Numbered from the stretch's first letter, positions 1 to 34,997 are shown. The stretch: 64,000 bases of DNA from Heterocephalus glaber (GCF_000247695.1 NW_004624805.1:7069175-7133174), one strand, 5' to 3'. Program-made: numbers and translations. The notes: a model not told the origin generated them from the letters alone.

Positions 1-945
1 TTTAATCTTTGGCAGGTTGAAATCCAGTTTTTCCAACACCATTTATTATAGAGGCTATCTTTCCTCCAATGACGGTGTTTGGCTCCTTTGTCAAACATGA
101 GGTGGCTGAGTATGTCTGGAGTTGTTTCTGCATCTTCTAATCTATTCCACTGATCCTGGGGTCTGTTTCTTTGCCAGTACCATGCCGTTTTGTAGTGTGT
201 TTTGATGGCAGGTAGTGTAATGCCTCCTGCTTTGTTCTTTTTCTTAAGCTGGCTTTGGCTCTTTAGGGTTTTGTTGTTGTTGTTATTGTTCCATATAGTT
301 TTGGAATTGTTCTATGAAGAGTGTCTTTGGTATTTTCATAGGGATTACATGGGTTCTGGAAATTGTTTTGGGTGTGGGTGGTATGGATGTGTTAACAGTA
401 TTCTCCCGGTCCATGAGATGCGATGACTTTCCACCTTCTTATGTCCTCTCTAATGTCTTCTATCAGTGTTTTGTAATTTTTATCGTAGAGATCCTTTGTC
501 TTTCATTAAGGTTATTTCTAGGCATTTCATTTATTTCTTGTAGCTCTTGTAAAGAGGAATTGCTTTCTTGATTTCTGTTTCAGATAATTCACTTGGCATA
601 TAGCAGTGCTGCTGATTTTTATGTGTTGATTTTGTATCTTGTAACTGCTGAATTCATTTATTAGTTTTTACAGTTTTTTTGGTGGAGTCTCACCTTTTTC
701 TATTTGTAATTTATGGCCATGTCATTAACGGTCAGACAGCTTATTTTCCAGTTTGGGTGCCCTTTATTTCATTCTCAGTCCTGCTTGCACTGCCTGGGCC
801 TTGCAGACCTGTATTGAATAAAAGGAGTGAGAGTGGTCCTCTCATTCCACGTCAGAGAGAGAAAGCTTTTCGCTTTTCCCCATTCAATATAATGGCAGCT
901 GTTGCCTTATAAGAAATGGCCTTTAGTATGATGAGTTAACCAAAA
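1..945 (-). mobile_element. L1 LINE fragment, antisense (ORF2 part)
   Basis: The text matches the familiar antisense L1 ORF2 stretch (GTCAAACATGAGGTGGCTGA, CTGATCCTGGGGTCTGTTTC) and continues to the CCCCATTCAATAT segment near 880. It runs off the window start. Many stops and indels: an inactive intronic copy. Confidence 0.85.
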
Positions 946-1000
946 TCCAAATCTTCTTAACTTCAAGTTTTAAAGTCTTCCTTTCGTGGGCTTGTATCTA

Positions 1001-1086
1001 TTTTTTTTTTTGGTACTGGGCATCGAACTTAGGACCTTGTACATATGAGGCAGGCACCGGAACCACTGAGCTAAATCTCCAGCCCC
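1001..1086 (-). mobile_element. ID SINE (young variant), antisense
   Basis: T-run, GGTACTGGG, then CCACTGAGCTAAAT (reverse of the A box). Flanked by similar GGCTTGT-TCTATTT direct repeats. Confidence 0.85.
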
Positions 1087-1102
1087 TTGGCTTGTTTCTA
1101 TT

Positions 1103-1137
1103 TTAATTAATTAATTAATTAATTTATTTATTTATTT
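1103..1137. repeat. (TTAA/TTTA)n microsatellite
   Basis: Short AT-rich tandem repeat between two ID elements; it may derive from an ID tail. Confidence 0.7.
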
Positions 1138-1216
1138 TTTGGTACTGGAGATTGAACTCAGGTCCTTGCGCTTCCAAGGCAGGCAGCGGAACCACTGAGC
1201 TACATCCCCAGCCACC
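1134..1216 (-). mobile_element. ID SINE, antisense
   Basis: GGTACTGGAGATTGAACTCA and CCACTGAGCTACATCCCCAG show the B- and A-box arms in reverse. Confidence 0.85.
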
Positions 1217-1426
1217 TCTATTTTATTAATATTAAAGAAATCTTATCTTAGTATTGGCATATCTTTTATTTCATGATCAAAGCTTTTATTTATGGAATAG
1301 TTTCTATACATGTTGTACATTATGTATTTATGGAATGGTTTCTATAATGGTATACGTTAACAATGACATATTCATTCACCCATGATATGAAAAAACTTTT
1401 AGGCTTCACGCATTATTGACCTTTAA

Positions 1427-25250
<23,824 letters not shown>

Positions 25251-25573
25251 CGTCACCACCCAGGTGTGGATGCGAATCGTTGCCGTCACTTCCGGTGTGT
25301 GCCTGTGGGAGAAGCAGGCCTTGCCTCCATGATTTGGTCATTCGGCAGCCCCTGTTTTTCTGCTGTTTACAATGTCACCAGTGCCACGTCATGAGCGTCA
25401 GAGAAAATGCCTAGAGATACTTCAAGCTCATGTCATCACGACATTTCTTAAACTTTCTCAAAGAGTGAGTGAAGTGTTGCTGGAATCTGGAAATTCGGTT
25501 GAGTACCATGCTTTTCTCCCCTTCACGTTTGCAGTTGATGTGGTTTTTTTTTAATGTATCTTAAAGGACATAA

Positions 25574-25579
25574 AATAAA
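25574..25579 (+). promoter_or_regulatory. Candidate polyadenylation signal AATAAA (proximal)
   Basis: Exact AATAAA 324 bp after the CUL2 stop, with further A/T-rich sequence downstream. Confidence 0.5.
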
Positions 25580-25659
25580 AACTTAAATATTGTAATATGA
25601 CAGATAACCTAATAATTGTATCTACATCAAAATGACAAACATGATATTGCTGCTTGTCA

Positions 25660-25673
25660 AATAAAAAAATAAA
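25660..25673 (+). promoter_or_regulatory. Two close AATAAA signals (distal)
   Basis: AATAAA occurs at 25660-25665 and again at 25668-25673, followed by T-rich sequence at 25,690. This pair is a good candidate for the main CUL2 cleavage signal. Confidence 0.5.
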
Positions 25674-25695
25674 GAGAAACAGAATGCCTTTTTTT

Positions 25696-26611
25696 ATGTG
25701 GATGAAATAGGCTGGCCACAAAATAATATATATTCATAAGTCATCTAAGCAGTTAATGCAGCTGTAGTTGTTTGTATCTAAATGGTTTAATTTACTTGCA
25801 CTCCTACTTAAAATTCCATGTGAAAAATGTCTAAATCATTGTTCTTGAGTGCATTAAAATGCATTCGACATTTTAAAATGCTTTAGTTTTCTGAACTACA
25901 CTGGGTGTAAGCATTTTGAGTATTGAGAACGTAATTGCATCAGCAGTTTCTGGTGATAGTTTCTGGTCAGACACTACATCAGAAACGAGGTGTGAGGGGA
26001 ATGTGGGGCGACCTCAGGCCTGGCGCAGAATGAGCTTTTCAATCAGAAGATGACTTCTGTTTTCATACATCGCTAATTCTAAGCATAGTTCGCCAGTCTC
26101 GCATTCCCTGAGGTGCTGGAGATACTGAGGCCCCAGTGTAGACCTCCGCTGTCTCCACCCCGGGACCCTGCACCCTTACAGCAGTGCTTACTCCACTTCA
26201 CTCCCTGGGTCTCGAGTTGCCAAGCAGCCTTTAAAAATCTGTATGGTGCAGTATACCAAGCGCCACTTACACAGAGACACGGAGTTCCTTTTTTTTTTTT
26301 TTATAGAGCAGCAGGAGTGTTAAGCACTCCGATCATTTTATCATATTTATTGTGAGCGGTGGCCCAGCTCACAACATATAAACATTTTTAAAACTAAAAT
26401 ATTTTAAAACATATTACACAAATAATTTCACTTGCAGTATTTCAATTTGTATCTCTAACAGGTAAGGCCTTATTACTCCTAACAAATAATTTTTAGTAAC
26501 ACCTCACATGGTTCATATTGAAATTTCTTACTGTTGAAAAATGGCTTTTACAATTGGTTATGATGGCACTTTTTCTAACTCGTGTCTCGTGTTTTAAAAA
26601 TCTTGTGTTTA
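25696..26611. other. CUL2 3' flank, no gene seen
   Basis: Mostly unique AT-rich sequence with a T-run at 26,287. No ORF or repeat I can support. It could include a distal 3' UTR. Confidence 0.4.
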
Positions 26612-26694
26612 CGGGCTGGGGATTTAGCTCAGTGGTTCCGCCGCCTGCTTTGCAAGCGCAAGGACCCGAGTTCAATCGCCGGCGCCAAAAAAGA
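26612..26694 (+). mobile_element. ID SINE (young), sense
   Basis: GGGCTGGGGATTTAGCTCAG to TTCAATCGCCGGCGCC plus A-tail. AAAATCT-G-GTTTAC flanks. Confidence 0.92.
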
Positions 26695-26918
26695 AAATCT
26701 GAGTTTACAATGACGAATCAACTGTAGGTCTCATCATACCTTCTTCGTAGAGAGGAAATAAAGGTAAATCATATAATATTGTACATTCACTGTCAGACAA
26801 CAAAACCCTTGTTCTGATTAACTTGCTGATAAGTGTCCCAAAATGATTCCTTTTCTTGAATATCAGTGTTACATTAAGTCTTATCCTGGTATCTAATTGT
26901 CAAAAATATATTTAAAGG

Positions 26919-27001
26919 GCCGGGGATTTAGCTCAGTGGTTTCACTGCCTGCTGTGCAAGCGCAAGCACCCGAGTTCGATCCCCGGTACAAAAAAAAAAA
27001 A
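26919..27001 (+). mobile_element. ID SINE (young), sense
   Basis: GGGCCGGGGATTTAGCTCAG to GTTCGATCCCCGGTAC plus A13 tail. Confidence 0.93.
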
Positions 27002-27469
27002 ATTATATATATATAAAAATGGACAAAATCCTTGTGACGAGGAAGAGTTTTCTTCAGATCTTGAGCTCCAGGAAGCTTTCTGTGGTGAAATACAGCGAGC
27101 GCATGGCCTGCCCTTGCAGGAGCAGGTGCTGAGCTGAGGGCACAGCAGCTTGGCAGTGACGTGAACACTGGCTTTGCTGGATGCTGATGTCAGAGGGACT
27201 TTTGGACCACGGGTTAGTGTTTCTGAAGAGCAAAGATAGAGCCAGGGCCTTCCTTCCATGACAGGCCTGGGAAGCTCTTGCTTCCATTTCCCGGCTTGAG
27301 TAGGCTTTTATCTTTCAATACAGCTAATTTAATACCTTTTAACAGGATCTCTTTTCAGTGGCCTGTTTTAAAGATTGGGGATAGAGGGTTAGTTTGATGT
27401 GGAAACTCTCCCCGGAGAGTTCAGGTGCTTTCCAGGTGCTGGGCCCCACAAGTCCGTATTGGCCCATGT

Positions 27470-27690
27470 GTCTTTCTCTTTCTCTGAAATAACACTTTCT
27501 ATCCTCTGCCTGGTTTCTCTTGGGCTGTTTTCATACTGATTTTTAGGAGCTCTTTATGTATAGTTGGCAGTAATCTGTTGTCAGTGGTATATTTTGCAAA
27601 TACTTTCCTTCAACTTTTTTGTCTTTTCCTTTAGGGCATCCTTTAGTTTATTTGTTGAAGTTGTGTGGTTTTTATTTTTCACTTTTTTTT
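27470..27690 (-). mobile_element. L1 fragment, antisense
   Basis: TTAGGAGCTCTTTATGTATA, then ATTTTGCAAATACTTTCC is the antisense L1 ORF2 stretch. Confidence 0.65.
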
Positions 27691-27693
27691 TTC

Positions 27694-27770
27694 AGGGTTG
27701 GAGATGGGACTCAGGGCTTGGTGCATGCTAGGCAAGTGCTCTACCACTGAGCTACACTGCCAGCCCCTTT
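27694..27770 (-). mobile_element. Old ID SINE, antisense
   Basis: CATGCTAGGCAAGTGCTCTA, then CCACTGAGCTACACTGCCAG. Classic BC1-like form. Confidence 0.85.
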
Positions 27771-28002
27771 TACTTTTTATTCTGCAATTTCAAGCATGTA
27801 AAAGTTGAAATTATAATGGATTCCCAGATGCACATCACTCTTTTTTTGAACAATTAAGAAATGTGCAATTTTAAGGTATTTTTTATGTATTTCAGAGCTG
27901 TCAGGTTTATCAGTATTTTATTTGGGGACTTGTACATACTATACTCATGTCCTACAACTGAACTGAACTTCTAGCTCCCCCATTTTGTTTATTTATTTAT
28001 TG

Positions 28003-28090
28003 TAATTTTCACTTTTATTAGTACATGTTTGCAGTACACAATGATTACATTCGTCATGGGGAGTTATATATAGCACACCTTAATTATTTT
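28003..28090 (-). mobile_element. L1 3'-end family copy
   Basis: TTATTAGTACATGTTTGCAG, then TACACAATGATTACATTC and GGGGAG. Confidence 0.6.
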
Positions 28091-28134
28091 CCCAATATTT
28101 TACATTATCATTAGAAATTCTTGCATTGTTTTTA

Positions 28135-28400
28135 TTTTTAAAATAAACTTTATTTTGGTATAATTTTAGATTTACAGAAGACTTGCAAAGATGGTAAGCA
28201 CAGAAAGAATTCCTCTCACCCAGTTTCCGTTTTTCCTAATGTCATATTACACTAAAGTGGTACATTGTTAAAACTAAGAAACCAAGACTGGTTCATTGCT
28301 TTATTTGGAATTTGCCAGTTTTCCCGTTAATGTCTTTATTCCGTTCTGGAATCTGCTAGGAAATCACAGTGCATTAGTTTCCCATTTCCTTCTTCCTGGC
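28135..28400 (-). mobile_element. Old L1 3'-UTR fragment, antisense
   Basis: TTTTAGATTTACAGAAGACT, then TGCAAAGATGG and CACCCAGTTTCCG is the known L1M 3'-UTR antisense pattern. Confidence 0.7.
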
Positions 28401-28499
28401 AGGCTGTGATAGTTTTCAGCCTTTCTTTGCCTTTAATGGCCTTGGCAGTTTTGAAGAGTACTCGATCAAGTATTTTGTTGAGTGGATCTTTGTGTTGGT

Positions 28500-28872
28500 C
28501 ACATTTACCTGAGATAAACAGAATATCTGAGCTAAACCAGTTATCAGGAGGAAAGGTTTATTTTGGCTCCCAGCTTCAGAGATTCCAGTCCATAGTCACT
28601 TGGCCCTGTTGCTTTGGGTTGTGGGACAGTTCACCATGAGGGACTGCAGGACTGGGGCGGCCTGTGCACCGCAGGGTGACCCGGAAGCGGAAGCAGAAGA
28701 AAGAGCAGGGGCAGGGCCCCAGGGACAGATCGAGGGTGACGCCCTGTGGCCTAACTTGCTCCTCTAGTTCCCGCCTCCCAATAGCCCCACTGCCTCTCAG
28801 GGGCACAGTGGGCTGAGGAAGGAGTCTTTGAAGGACAGGCTTTGGGGGACCATGCAAGATCCAAACCCTAAC
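28500..28872 (-). mobile_element. MaLR-type LTR, antisense
   Basis: GGAGGAAAGGTTTATTTTGG, CTTCAGAGATTCCAGTCCAT and an end near GGGACCATGCAAGATCC. Related to 8599-8952 and 62968-63345. Confidence 0.6.
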
Positions 28873-29814
28873 AACCCTATTTTAAGATCATTCCTTACTC
28901 TGAGGTTAGAAGAAGACCTGTATTTTCTTCTAATAATGCGGTTTTTTTCCCTTTTGACAATTAATTCTTAATCTATTCAGGATTCATATTTATAGTAGGA
29001 ATATGTGTTCATTGTTTTCCTATATGAATAAAGTTGTTTTGTCATTGACAGTTCCCTTCAGGCTTACATTAACATTCCTCATATGCAGGTGTCTATTTTA
29101 TCCTGCCAGTCACTTTGTCTATACGCCAGTAACAATTTCCTTATTACTAAAGCTTTATCTTACATTTTTGTAATTGGTAGAACAAGTCTCTTCTACTTAG
29201 TCATCTTCTTCAGAAGTGTCTTGGATGTTCCTTGTTCTTTTATTTGACATGTTTTATAAAAACAAACACTTAAAACTCTGTTGGAGATTTTTACTGGAGT
29301 TGCACTAAATCTAAAAATCATTATGTAACATCTTGATATCCTGGGCACCCTGTGAGATCTTGATATCCTGGGGACCCTGTCTTGGAAAAGAAAAAAGAAC
29401 AGACTTTTCCCTAAGTGCACCCCCCCACACACCCACATTTGCATTGTCTTTGACAGAGTACTTTAAAGAAAGTGATGATATTATAAAGAAAATTAGTCTC
29501 CTTCTGTGGATTTAAAAAATCTATTTTGTGACCCTAGGCGGACTCCTTTTTTGACATCAGATTAAGTTTGAGTCATTTGCCTCCAGACTTGCTGGAACAT
29601 GCAGGCCTAGGAAGAAAAGCTCTGGTTGCAGCTGAGATTAGCTCCTTGAGAAAGGAAGAGGGGCAGGAGGCCATAGCAAGCCCAAGCAGGCTTCAACTCA
29701 GCTCTTAAGGATCAGTCCTTGAAGGACAGATTGAACTCTCGCTCCCAAAGATAAGATCATTGTTTTGAAGGCAATGTCACAATTTTAAGAAATCAAAGCC
29801 TTTATTAACCATTC
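28873..29814. other. Intergenic, no gene seen
   Basis: AT-rich, probably including L1-like pieces (29,000-29,300). It holds a 27-bp tandem duplication at 29,330-29,383. No coding evidence. Confidence 0.4.
29330..29383. repeat. 27-bp tandem duplication
   Basis: Two units start ATCTTGATATCCTGGG and differ by few bases (CACCCTGTGAG against GACCCTGTCTT). Confidence 0.85.
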
Positions 29815-29960
29815 TTTCACTCCTGCAGACTCACTGGATGTCTCCTATGTGCAGGATAACACTATGGACACCAGTAATGTGAAAAATAATTGTGAACTAG
29901 CTCTTTCCCTGAAGTAACTTATAGTCTAATAGGATTAATTAGGTAATTAAATAGGCGCAG
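29815..29960 (-). mobile_element. L2-like LINE fragment, antisense
   Basis: TCACTGGATGTCTCCTATGT, then GCAGGATAACACTATGGACA and CTGAAGTAACTTATAGTCTA follow the antisense pattern of a well-known old LINE. Confidence 0.5.
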
Positions 29961-30839
29961 GACATTTACGGAAGGTGAAGGCTGCTGTTTATTTCCTGGG
30001 AAGAAATAATATCCCAAGGTATGAATTAAGCCTAGAGAAAGTCCAGAGAACATAATCAAGACTTTATTTTCAGTAACGAATGAATCATGACTTCTGCTTC
30101 TACTACTTGGTCTGAGCTGAACTACCCTACCTAATGCTCCAATTCTTTTGATGAAACCAACAAAAAATTTGGACACCATGTTAAAAAGAAAACTTTCCTA
30201 AAACCATAAAAGAACTAAAAAGAGTCACAAGGGTAAGATCTAGGGTTTGACAGGAATCCAAAAAAGGAAGCCCACCATTCTGAACTGCTTTTTCTATGAT
30301 GTATTTGCTGGCCTTTGAGAGAGGGCTGGGCAGCAGCATCAGAGATGAGAGGAAAGCATTGGACCCTAGGGTCGGCCAGGGTGGAGGCCTTATGTACATC
30401 CCTATGCTTAGAGCTGGGGCCCTGAGGGCCCTGAGGACTCTGAAAACCTGAGGTGGCCGTGACATCAGCTGCAGCCTGCATTCACACCATCTGGATTGTC
30501 TGGAAGATCTTAATGATGCCCTGTTGAGATAATTTGGATTGTTAGTGTGCCTAAGACCCTGCAAACACAAAATCATCTCTGAAAGTAACATCATGCTTGG
30601 CCACAACTTACTTCTATAAATAATCCCAAAACTATAACCATCAACACAAAATCAAATATAACCCACTACAAGGAGGTGAGGCGAATACGTGAGAATTTAC
30701 TTTGTTGTTTGGACAACGAGCAGATACTAGGAATAGACTCACCAATGCTCCAGATAATGTCATTACGAGAAACAAACTGTAAAATAACTACCTTTTATGT
30801 GCATGGAAATAAACACCAGATTTAAATTTTCAGCAAGAA
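29961..30839. other. Intergenic, no gene recognised
   Basis: The minus strand has overlapping open stretches (30,181-30,606; 29,919-30,179) but I recognise no protein family. I could not tie it to a repeat. Confidence 0.4.
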
Positions 30840-30935
30840 TCAGTGAATGCTTGTAGTTCCAGCTATGTGGGAGGATGAGGCAAGAGGATTGCTTGAGACC
30901 AGGACTTGAAGACAACATAGCAGGCCGCAGACTCA
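30840..30935 (+). mobile_element. Old 7SL-derived SINE, sense
   Basis: TGCTTGTAGTTCCAGCTATG, then GAGGCAAGAGGATTGCTTGA and GACCAGGACTTGAAGACAAC. Close to the 7SL/Alu-monomer layout. Confidence 0.65.
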
Positions 30936-31299
30936 AAGATTTTTTGGAGACCCCTATCCCACTCTTGTACTGAGATTCTGCCCTTGTAGAAAGGCTGTGG
31001 CTAGTGGTGGCTCACTGGACAGCAAAGAAGTTGCTGTGCAACTGCACTGGCAGAACTTGTTAGAAACCTGCCCTTCCGAGTGCTTGGGGAGGCTGCAGAT
31101 GGAAGGGTGTCCTAGGGATGCTCTACTACACAATGCCCAGGGCACTTGCTGTAGTGTCCGGTGCAAAGTGGGAGCATGCTTGGTGCACCAGAACTGGGAC
31201 ACAGATGCCTCTCCTGCAGTGTCTGTCCAGCACTCTTGCTGAGAAAGCGTGAGTACCAGCTAGCAGGCAAAAAAGCACAAAAGGAAAAGGCGGTTTGTT

Positions 31300-31453
31300 G
31301 GTTTGTTGGTTTGTTGATACAGATCCTTGCTGTGTAGCTCAGGCTATCCTCGAACTTACTATGCAGCCCAGGCAGGCCTTCAACTTGCAGCCATTCTCCT
31401 GCCTCAGTCTCCCAAGTGCTGGGATTACAGGCGTGTACCACCACGCCTGGCAA
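31300..31453 (-). mobile_element. B1-like SINE, antisense
   Basis: TTGCTGTGTAGCTCAGGCTA to GGATTACAGGCGTGTACCAC, with an internal repeated arm. Confidence 0.88.
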
Positions 31454-31584
31454 AGGTGCATTTTCAAAAAACAGTCTACAAGGGATAATTTGGAACTTAG
31501 AGGAAATAAACTGAAAAACAGCATAAGAAATAAGAAAAAGCCCTGGAATTGAAAAGTAACAATTAAAATTAAGAACTCAATACA

Positions 31585-31670
31585 TGGGGGACTGGAGATT
31601 TAGCTCAGTGGTTTCGCCGCCTGCTGCGCAAGCGCAAGGACCCAAATTCAGTCCCCCCCCCATACCAAAA
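31585..31670 (+). mobile_element. ID SINE (young), sense, first of tandem pair
   Basis: GACTGGAGATTTAGCTCAGT to a C-rich 3' end. Followed by AACCCAATAGATGG, a copy of the flank at 31,570. Confidence 0.9.
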
Positions 31671-31691
31671 AAAAACCCCAACCCAATAGAT

Positions 31692-31776
31692 GGGGCTGGG
31701 GATTCAGCTCAGTGGTGCCACCACCTGTCTCACAAGTGCAAGGTCCCAAGTATGATCCCCGGTACCAAAAAAAACC
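31692..31776 (+). mobile_element. ID SINE (young), sense, second of tandem pair
   Basis: GGGCTGGGGATTCAGCTCAG to TATGATCCCCGGTACC. A third copy of the flank, AACTCAATAGATGG, follows at 31,779. Confidence 0.92.
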
Positions 31777-31904
31777 AAACTCAATAGATGGAGTATAGCT
31801 GTAGATTAGACAAAGCTGAAGAGAGAATTAAGGAAATGGAAGATACATTTGAAGGGTGGAATGGACACAGAACAAGGTAAGAGACATTAATAATATAGTG
31901 GAAG

Positions 31905-32085
31905 GTTCTAAATCTGCATTGTCTAATATACTAGCCAGTAAGTGCATATGGGTAGTTAAACTTTCATTAAAGTTAAATAAAATTTTAAAATTCAGTTTGT
32001 TGACCACACTAGCTACATTTCAAATGCTCAGAACCCCCACACAGATATGGAACATTTCTGTCATTGCAGCAGGCTCTATTAGTGC
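31905..32085. mobile_element. Old non-autonomous DNA transposon (hAT-like, family uncertain)
   Basis: GTTAAATAAAATTTTAAAAT, then TCAGTTTGTTGACCACACTA and AGCTACATTTCAAATGCTCA recalls an abundant old mammalian DNA element. Confidence 0.5.
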
Positions 32086-32121
32086 TGGCCGAAATATTTA
32101 TTTAATTGGAGTCTCATAAAT

Positions 32122-32245
32122 AGTGGAGATGCTAGACATGGTGGCACATGCCTATAATCCTAGCACTCAAGAGGCTGAGGCAGGAGAATTGCTGCAAGTT
32201 TAAGGCCAATGTAAACTACATAGCGAGACCCTGTCTCAAAATATA
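32122..32245 (+). mobile_element. B1-like SINE, sense
   Basis: CATGGTGGCACATGCCTATA to AGCGAGACCCTGTCTCAAAA. Confidence 0.88.
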
Positions 32246-32253
32246 AATGGATA

Positions 32254-32340
32254 GGGCCAGGGATTTAGCTCAGTGGTTCTGCTGCCTGCCTTGCAAGCGC
32301 AAAGTCCCGAGTTAGATCCCTGGTAACCGCCCCCCAAAAA
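32254..32340 (+). mobile_element. ID SINE (young), sense
   Basis: GGGCCAGGGATTTAGCTCAG to GTTAGATCCCTGGTAACC. It follows directly on a B1 copy. Confidence 0.9.
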
Positions 32341-32378
32341 GTTAAAAGCTTTCTCTTTGATATCAAGAACAAGACATG

Positions 32379-32445
32379 GGCTGGGGATTTAGTTCAGTGA
32401 TGCCGCCACCTGCCTCGCAAGCGCAAGGTCCCAAGTTCGATCCTC

Positions 32446-32449
<4 letters not shown>
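32379..32449 (+). mobile_element. ID SINE (young), sense, with (AC)n tail
   Basis: GGGCTGGGGATTTAGTTCAG to GTTCGATCCTCAGTAC, running straight into an (AC)n array in place of the A-tail. Confidence 0.9.

Positions 32450-32489
<40 letters not shown>
32447..32489. repeat. (AC)n microsatellite
   Basis: About 21 AC units grown at the 3' end of an ID copy. Confidence 0.95.
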
Positions 32490-32492
<3 letters not shown>

Positions 32493-32600
32493 CCAAGACA
32501 AGTGCTTGCACCACTTCCATTCAACATTTCTGAGCATCTTGAAAATCGGAGGGATAGGAGCTTGAAAGGAAAGGTAAAGTGTTATTACTTAAAGGCAGTT

Positions 32601-32689
32601 TTTTGGGGGTTTTTTGGTACCGGGGATTGAACTCGGGTCCTTGCACTTGCGCAGCAGGCAGCAAAACCACTGAGCTAAATCCCTGGCCC
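32601..32689 (-). mobile_element. ID SINE (young), antisense
   Basis: GGTACCGGGGATTGAACTCG to CTGAGCTAAATCCCTGGCCC. AAGGCAGTTTT is duplicated on both sides. Confidence 0.93.
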
Positions 32690-33005
32690 AAGGCAGTTTT
32701 ATTATGTACTTTTACCCTCTTAAAATTTATGGATAAATTGTTAGAATTAATAAGTTGCCAAATACAAAGTCAATATACAAAAGTTTAGTCTGAAATGGTT
32801 GAAAATAAATTTGAGAAGAATATCACTAACACTGACATAAAAATATAAACTACCTAAACACAGACCTTACAAAGGATGAGTAAGAGCCCTATACAGAAAA
32901 CTATAAACGACTTTGCAAGAAATTACAGAGAGCTAAATAACTAGAGAGGTATGCCGTGTTTATGAATTGGAAGAGTTCATATTGTTAAGACATCAAATCT
33001 TCCTA

Positions 33006-33105
33006 ACTTCTCCTCCTCCTCCTCCCCCTTCTTCTTTTCTCTCTTCTTTTCCCCTCTATTTCTCCCCCTCCCCCTTCCCCTCCTCTTCTCTCCTCTCTTC
33101 CTTCC
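33006..33105. repeat. Polypyrimidine tract
   Basis: CTCCTCCTCCTCCCCCTTCT and similar for about 100 bp. It ends in an old ID remnant (33,106-33,162; CAAGTGCTCTACCACTCAAC). Confidence 0.8.
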
Positions 33106-33169
33106 TGGGTCCTGTGTATGCTAACCAAGTGCTCTACCACTCAACTGTACCTCTAGCCCCATGCAACAG

Positions 33170-33879
33170 TTAATCCCGATTGTCAATCTGATTGACTTGA
33201 GAGGTTAATAAAGCACACTTCTGATGCCTCAGTACTGCTTTCTTAGTTCTTTCAGGCCAAGGTCTTACTTGCTCTTTGACGCTCAGTGACAGCATCGCCA
33301 TCTTCATGTCTCTCCAATCCAAACATAAACTCTGCAGTGCAGGTTTCTAGCCTTTATTATTACATTTGTATCATAGCTCTATAGGCTCTCAGTTTCCACA
33401 CATTTAATAGAAAACTCCTTAATGACATTTGTGTCCGTCATCCCCAATGCTCGGACCCCACTGAATGCCTGAGTGAAGAATTAAATAAAGAGTCGATACT
33501 TCTTCTGGTGGCCTGGATGCTCTTCCATTGCCAAGCAGCTCCAGCCCGCAGTGAGACAGCGCCTGTTGCCTTTAGCTCCTCTCTTCATGTTTCCCCCAGT
33601 TAGTCCCACCCTGTCGCCCTTCTGCAGTCCAGGCCACCGGAAGCAGAGTTAGGGGTCCAGCCAGGATGCGGCTCTAGAGTCCTCCAGCCGGCCCATCAGC
33701 CTGGGTCTCCGAAGGTGAAACCCTGTGCTTCTCACATAGGGCTCGCCCTTGCCTTCTATATTTGAGACATTTGCAGAAGTTCTCTTTTTCTGCTAGTTGC
33801 TCCTTCGTTTCTCTGATTAGAAGGCACCATCTGGAGAGAACGAGGTGTGTGAGCCAACTGCTCACTTCATGAGCCAGGA
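33170..33879. other. Intergenic, no gene seen
   Basis: Unique moderately GC-rich sequence. No ORF or repeat I can support. Confidence 0.4.
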
Positions 33880-34030
33880 AGAAAAGTCAGAGGGGTAGAG
33901 GAAGAGGCTGGAGTCCCAGAATCACTCACTGACCTGGGCACTCCCTCAAGGGCTCCCCACACTTCCAAGAGTGGAACCCTGGGGACCAGGCCTTCAACAC
34001 AGAGCCCTTGGGGGACATTCACTATCCATG
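33880..34030 (-). mobile_element. MaLR-type LTR fragment, antisense
   Basis: Ends GGCCTTCAACACAGAGCCCT and TGGGGGACATTC, matching the corresponding end of 8599-8952 and 63,300. The start is uncertain. Confidence 0.45.
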
Positions 34031-34995
34031 GCAGCACCAAGGTCACCGCGGGTTTGGACAGCCTGCATGTAAATTGGCGCAGGGGCCTTTGCTCAGGCCA
34101 GGGAGTCCTGGGACTCCTCCGTGCTGCAGTTCTCTTTCTCCCACCCCAGCTGTGCCGGAGAAAGGCTCAGCTGGAGAGCGCTGTGGGAGCTCAGGTAGGG
34201 GAGCCTCTGGCGGTGACAGCCAGGCCTGTGGTTGCTGACAGGCAGGGCCCAGGGAGCACCGAGGAGGAACCATTCTCGGTCTGGGATCAGGATGGTGGGG
34301 TGGACTGAGGGGCCTCAGAGCTCTTCCTGATGCTCTGCACCCTCTCACCCGGGGTCAGGGTCTGGCTCCACACCTCCCACACTGTCCTGCCCATCCAGGA
34401 TCCGTGGGCCATGAGCCTCTGCCCCCTCCGGAGCCCTTCCAAAGCCGCAGGACCGCAGCGTCTGGGGCCCGAGGTCACAGTCTCTTCACTTATGAGTCTC
34501 TTGCTCCTTCCTCCTTCAGGGTCTTCTCACAGGTTTGACTCGATTTACCCAGCTGAAGCCCCTGTGCTACTTGAGTCTCCTCCAGCACAAACCTGAAATT
34601 CTCTTTTCAATTCAACAGATGTCCCTGGAGCTTCCGAGGGCCTTCAAGCACCCTTTGGCTTCGTAGTGAAAATAAGGCATTTCCACCAAAAGCAGGGCCG
34701 AAAGGAGTAGGCGTTTTGTAGGTGGAGAAGCGAAGTGCCCGGCGGGGAGAGGAGCTGCAAAGAGGAGAGGAAGGAGAGGAGGGGAGGGCGGGCCTGGGCT
34801 GCTTGGGGGAGGCGTTGCATTGGCTTGAAGGATGGCAAGTGCTTCAGAAAGCCTGGCTGCTACGGGACAGGGACAAGGCGAGGGCACAGCGGCTGGGAGC
34901 CAGCAGCACCCCGCATGGCTCTGGCCCAGGTGGGAAAGAGACACAGTAGGATTCCCCAGGACGACTGAGCTCAGTAGCTTGAAACTTTGCAGATG
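34031..34995. other. GC-rich intergenic block, no gene recognised
   Basis: Open frames on both strands reflect GC content. An exon-like 45-bp stretch with good splice borders sits at 34,150-34,194 (see findings). No protein family recognised. Confidence 0.4.
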
Positions 34996-34997
34996 TG

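Larger units (their letters stand above)
25251..25695 (+). other. CUL2: CUL2 3' UTR (end not certain)
   Basis: AT-rich sequence without repeats directly after the stop, with three AATAAA signals. The transcript could end near 25,600 or near 25,690. A longer 3' UTR reaching past 26,000 cannot be excluded. Confidence 0.6.

Noticed and set aside
202..912. Short + frames at the window start
   Set aside because: They lie in an antisense L1 fragment.
30181..30606. 141-codon minus frame, considered as a processed pseudogene
   Set aside because: Translations in all frames matched no gene I know and no poly-A tail or target duplication was evident.
31585..32449. CRISPR-like array (regularly repeated ~80-bp units)
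   Set aside because: Units are ID SINEs with target duplications in a mammalian genome; spacing is irregular.
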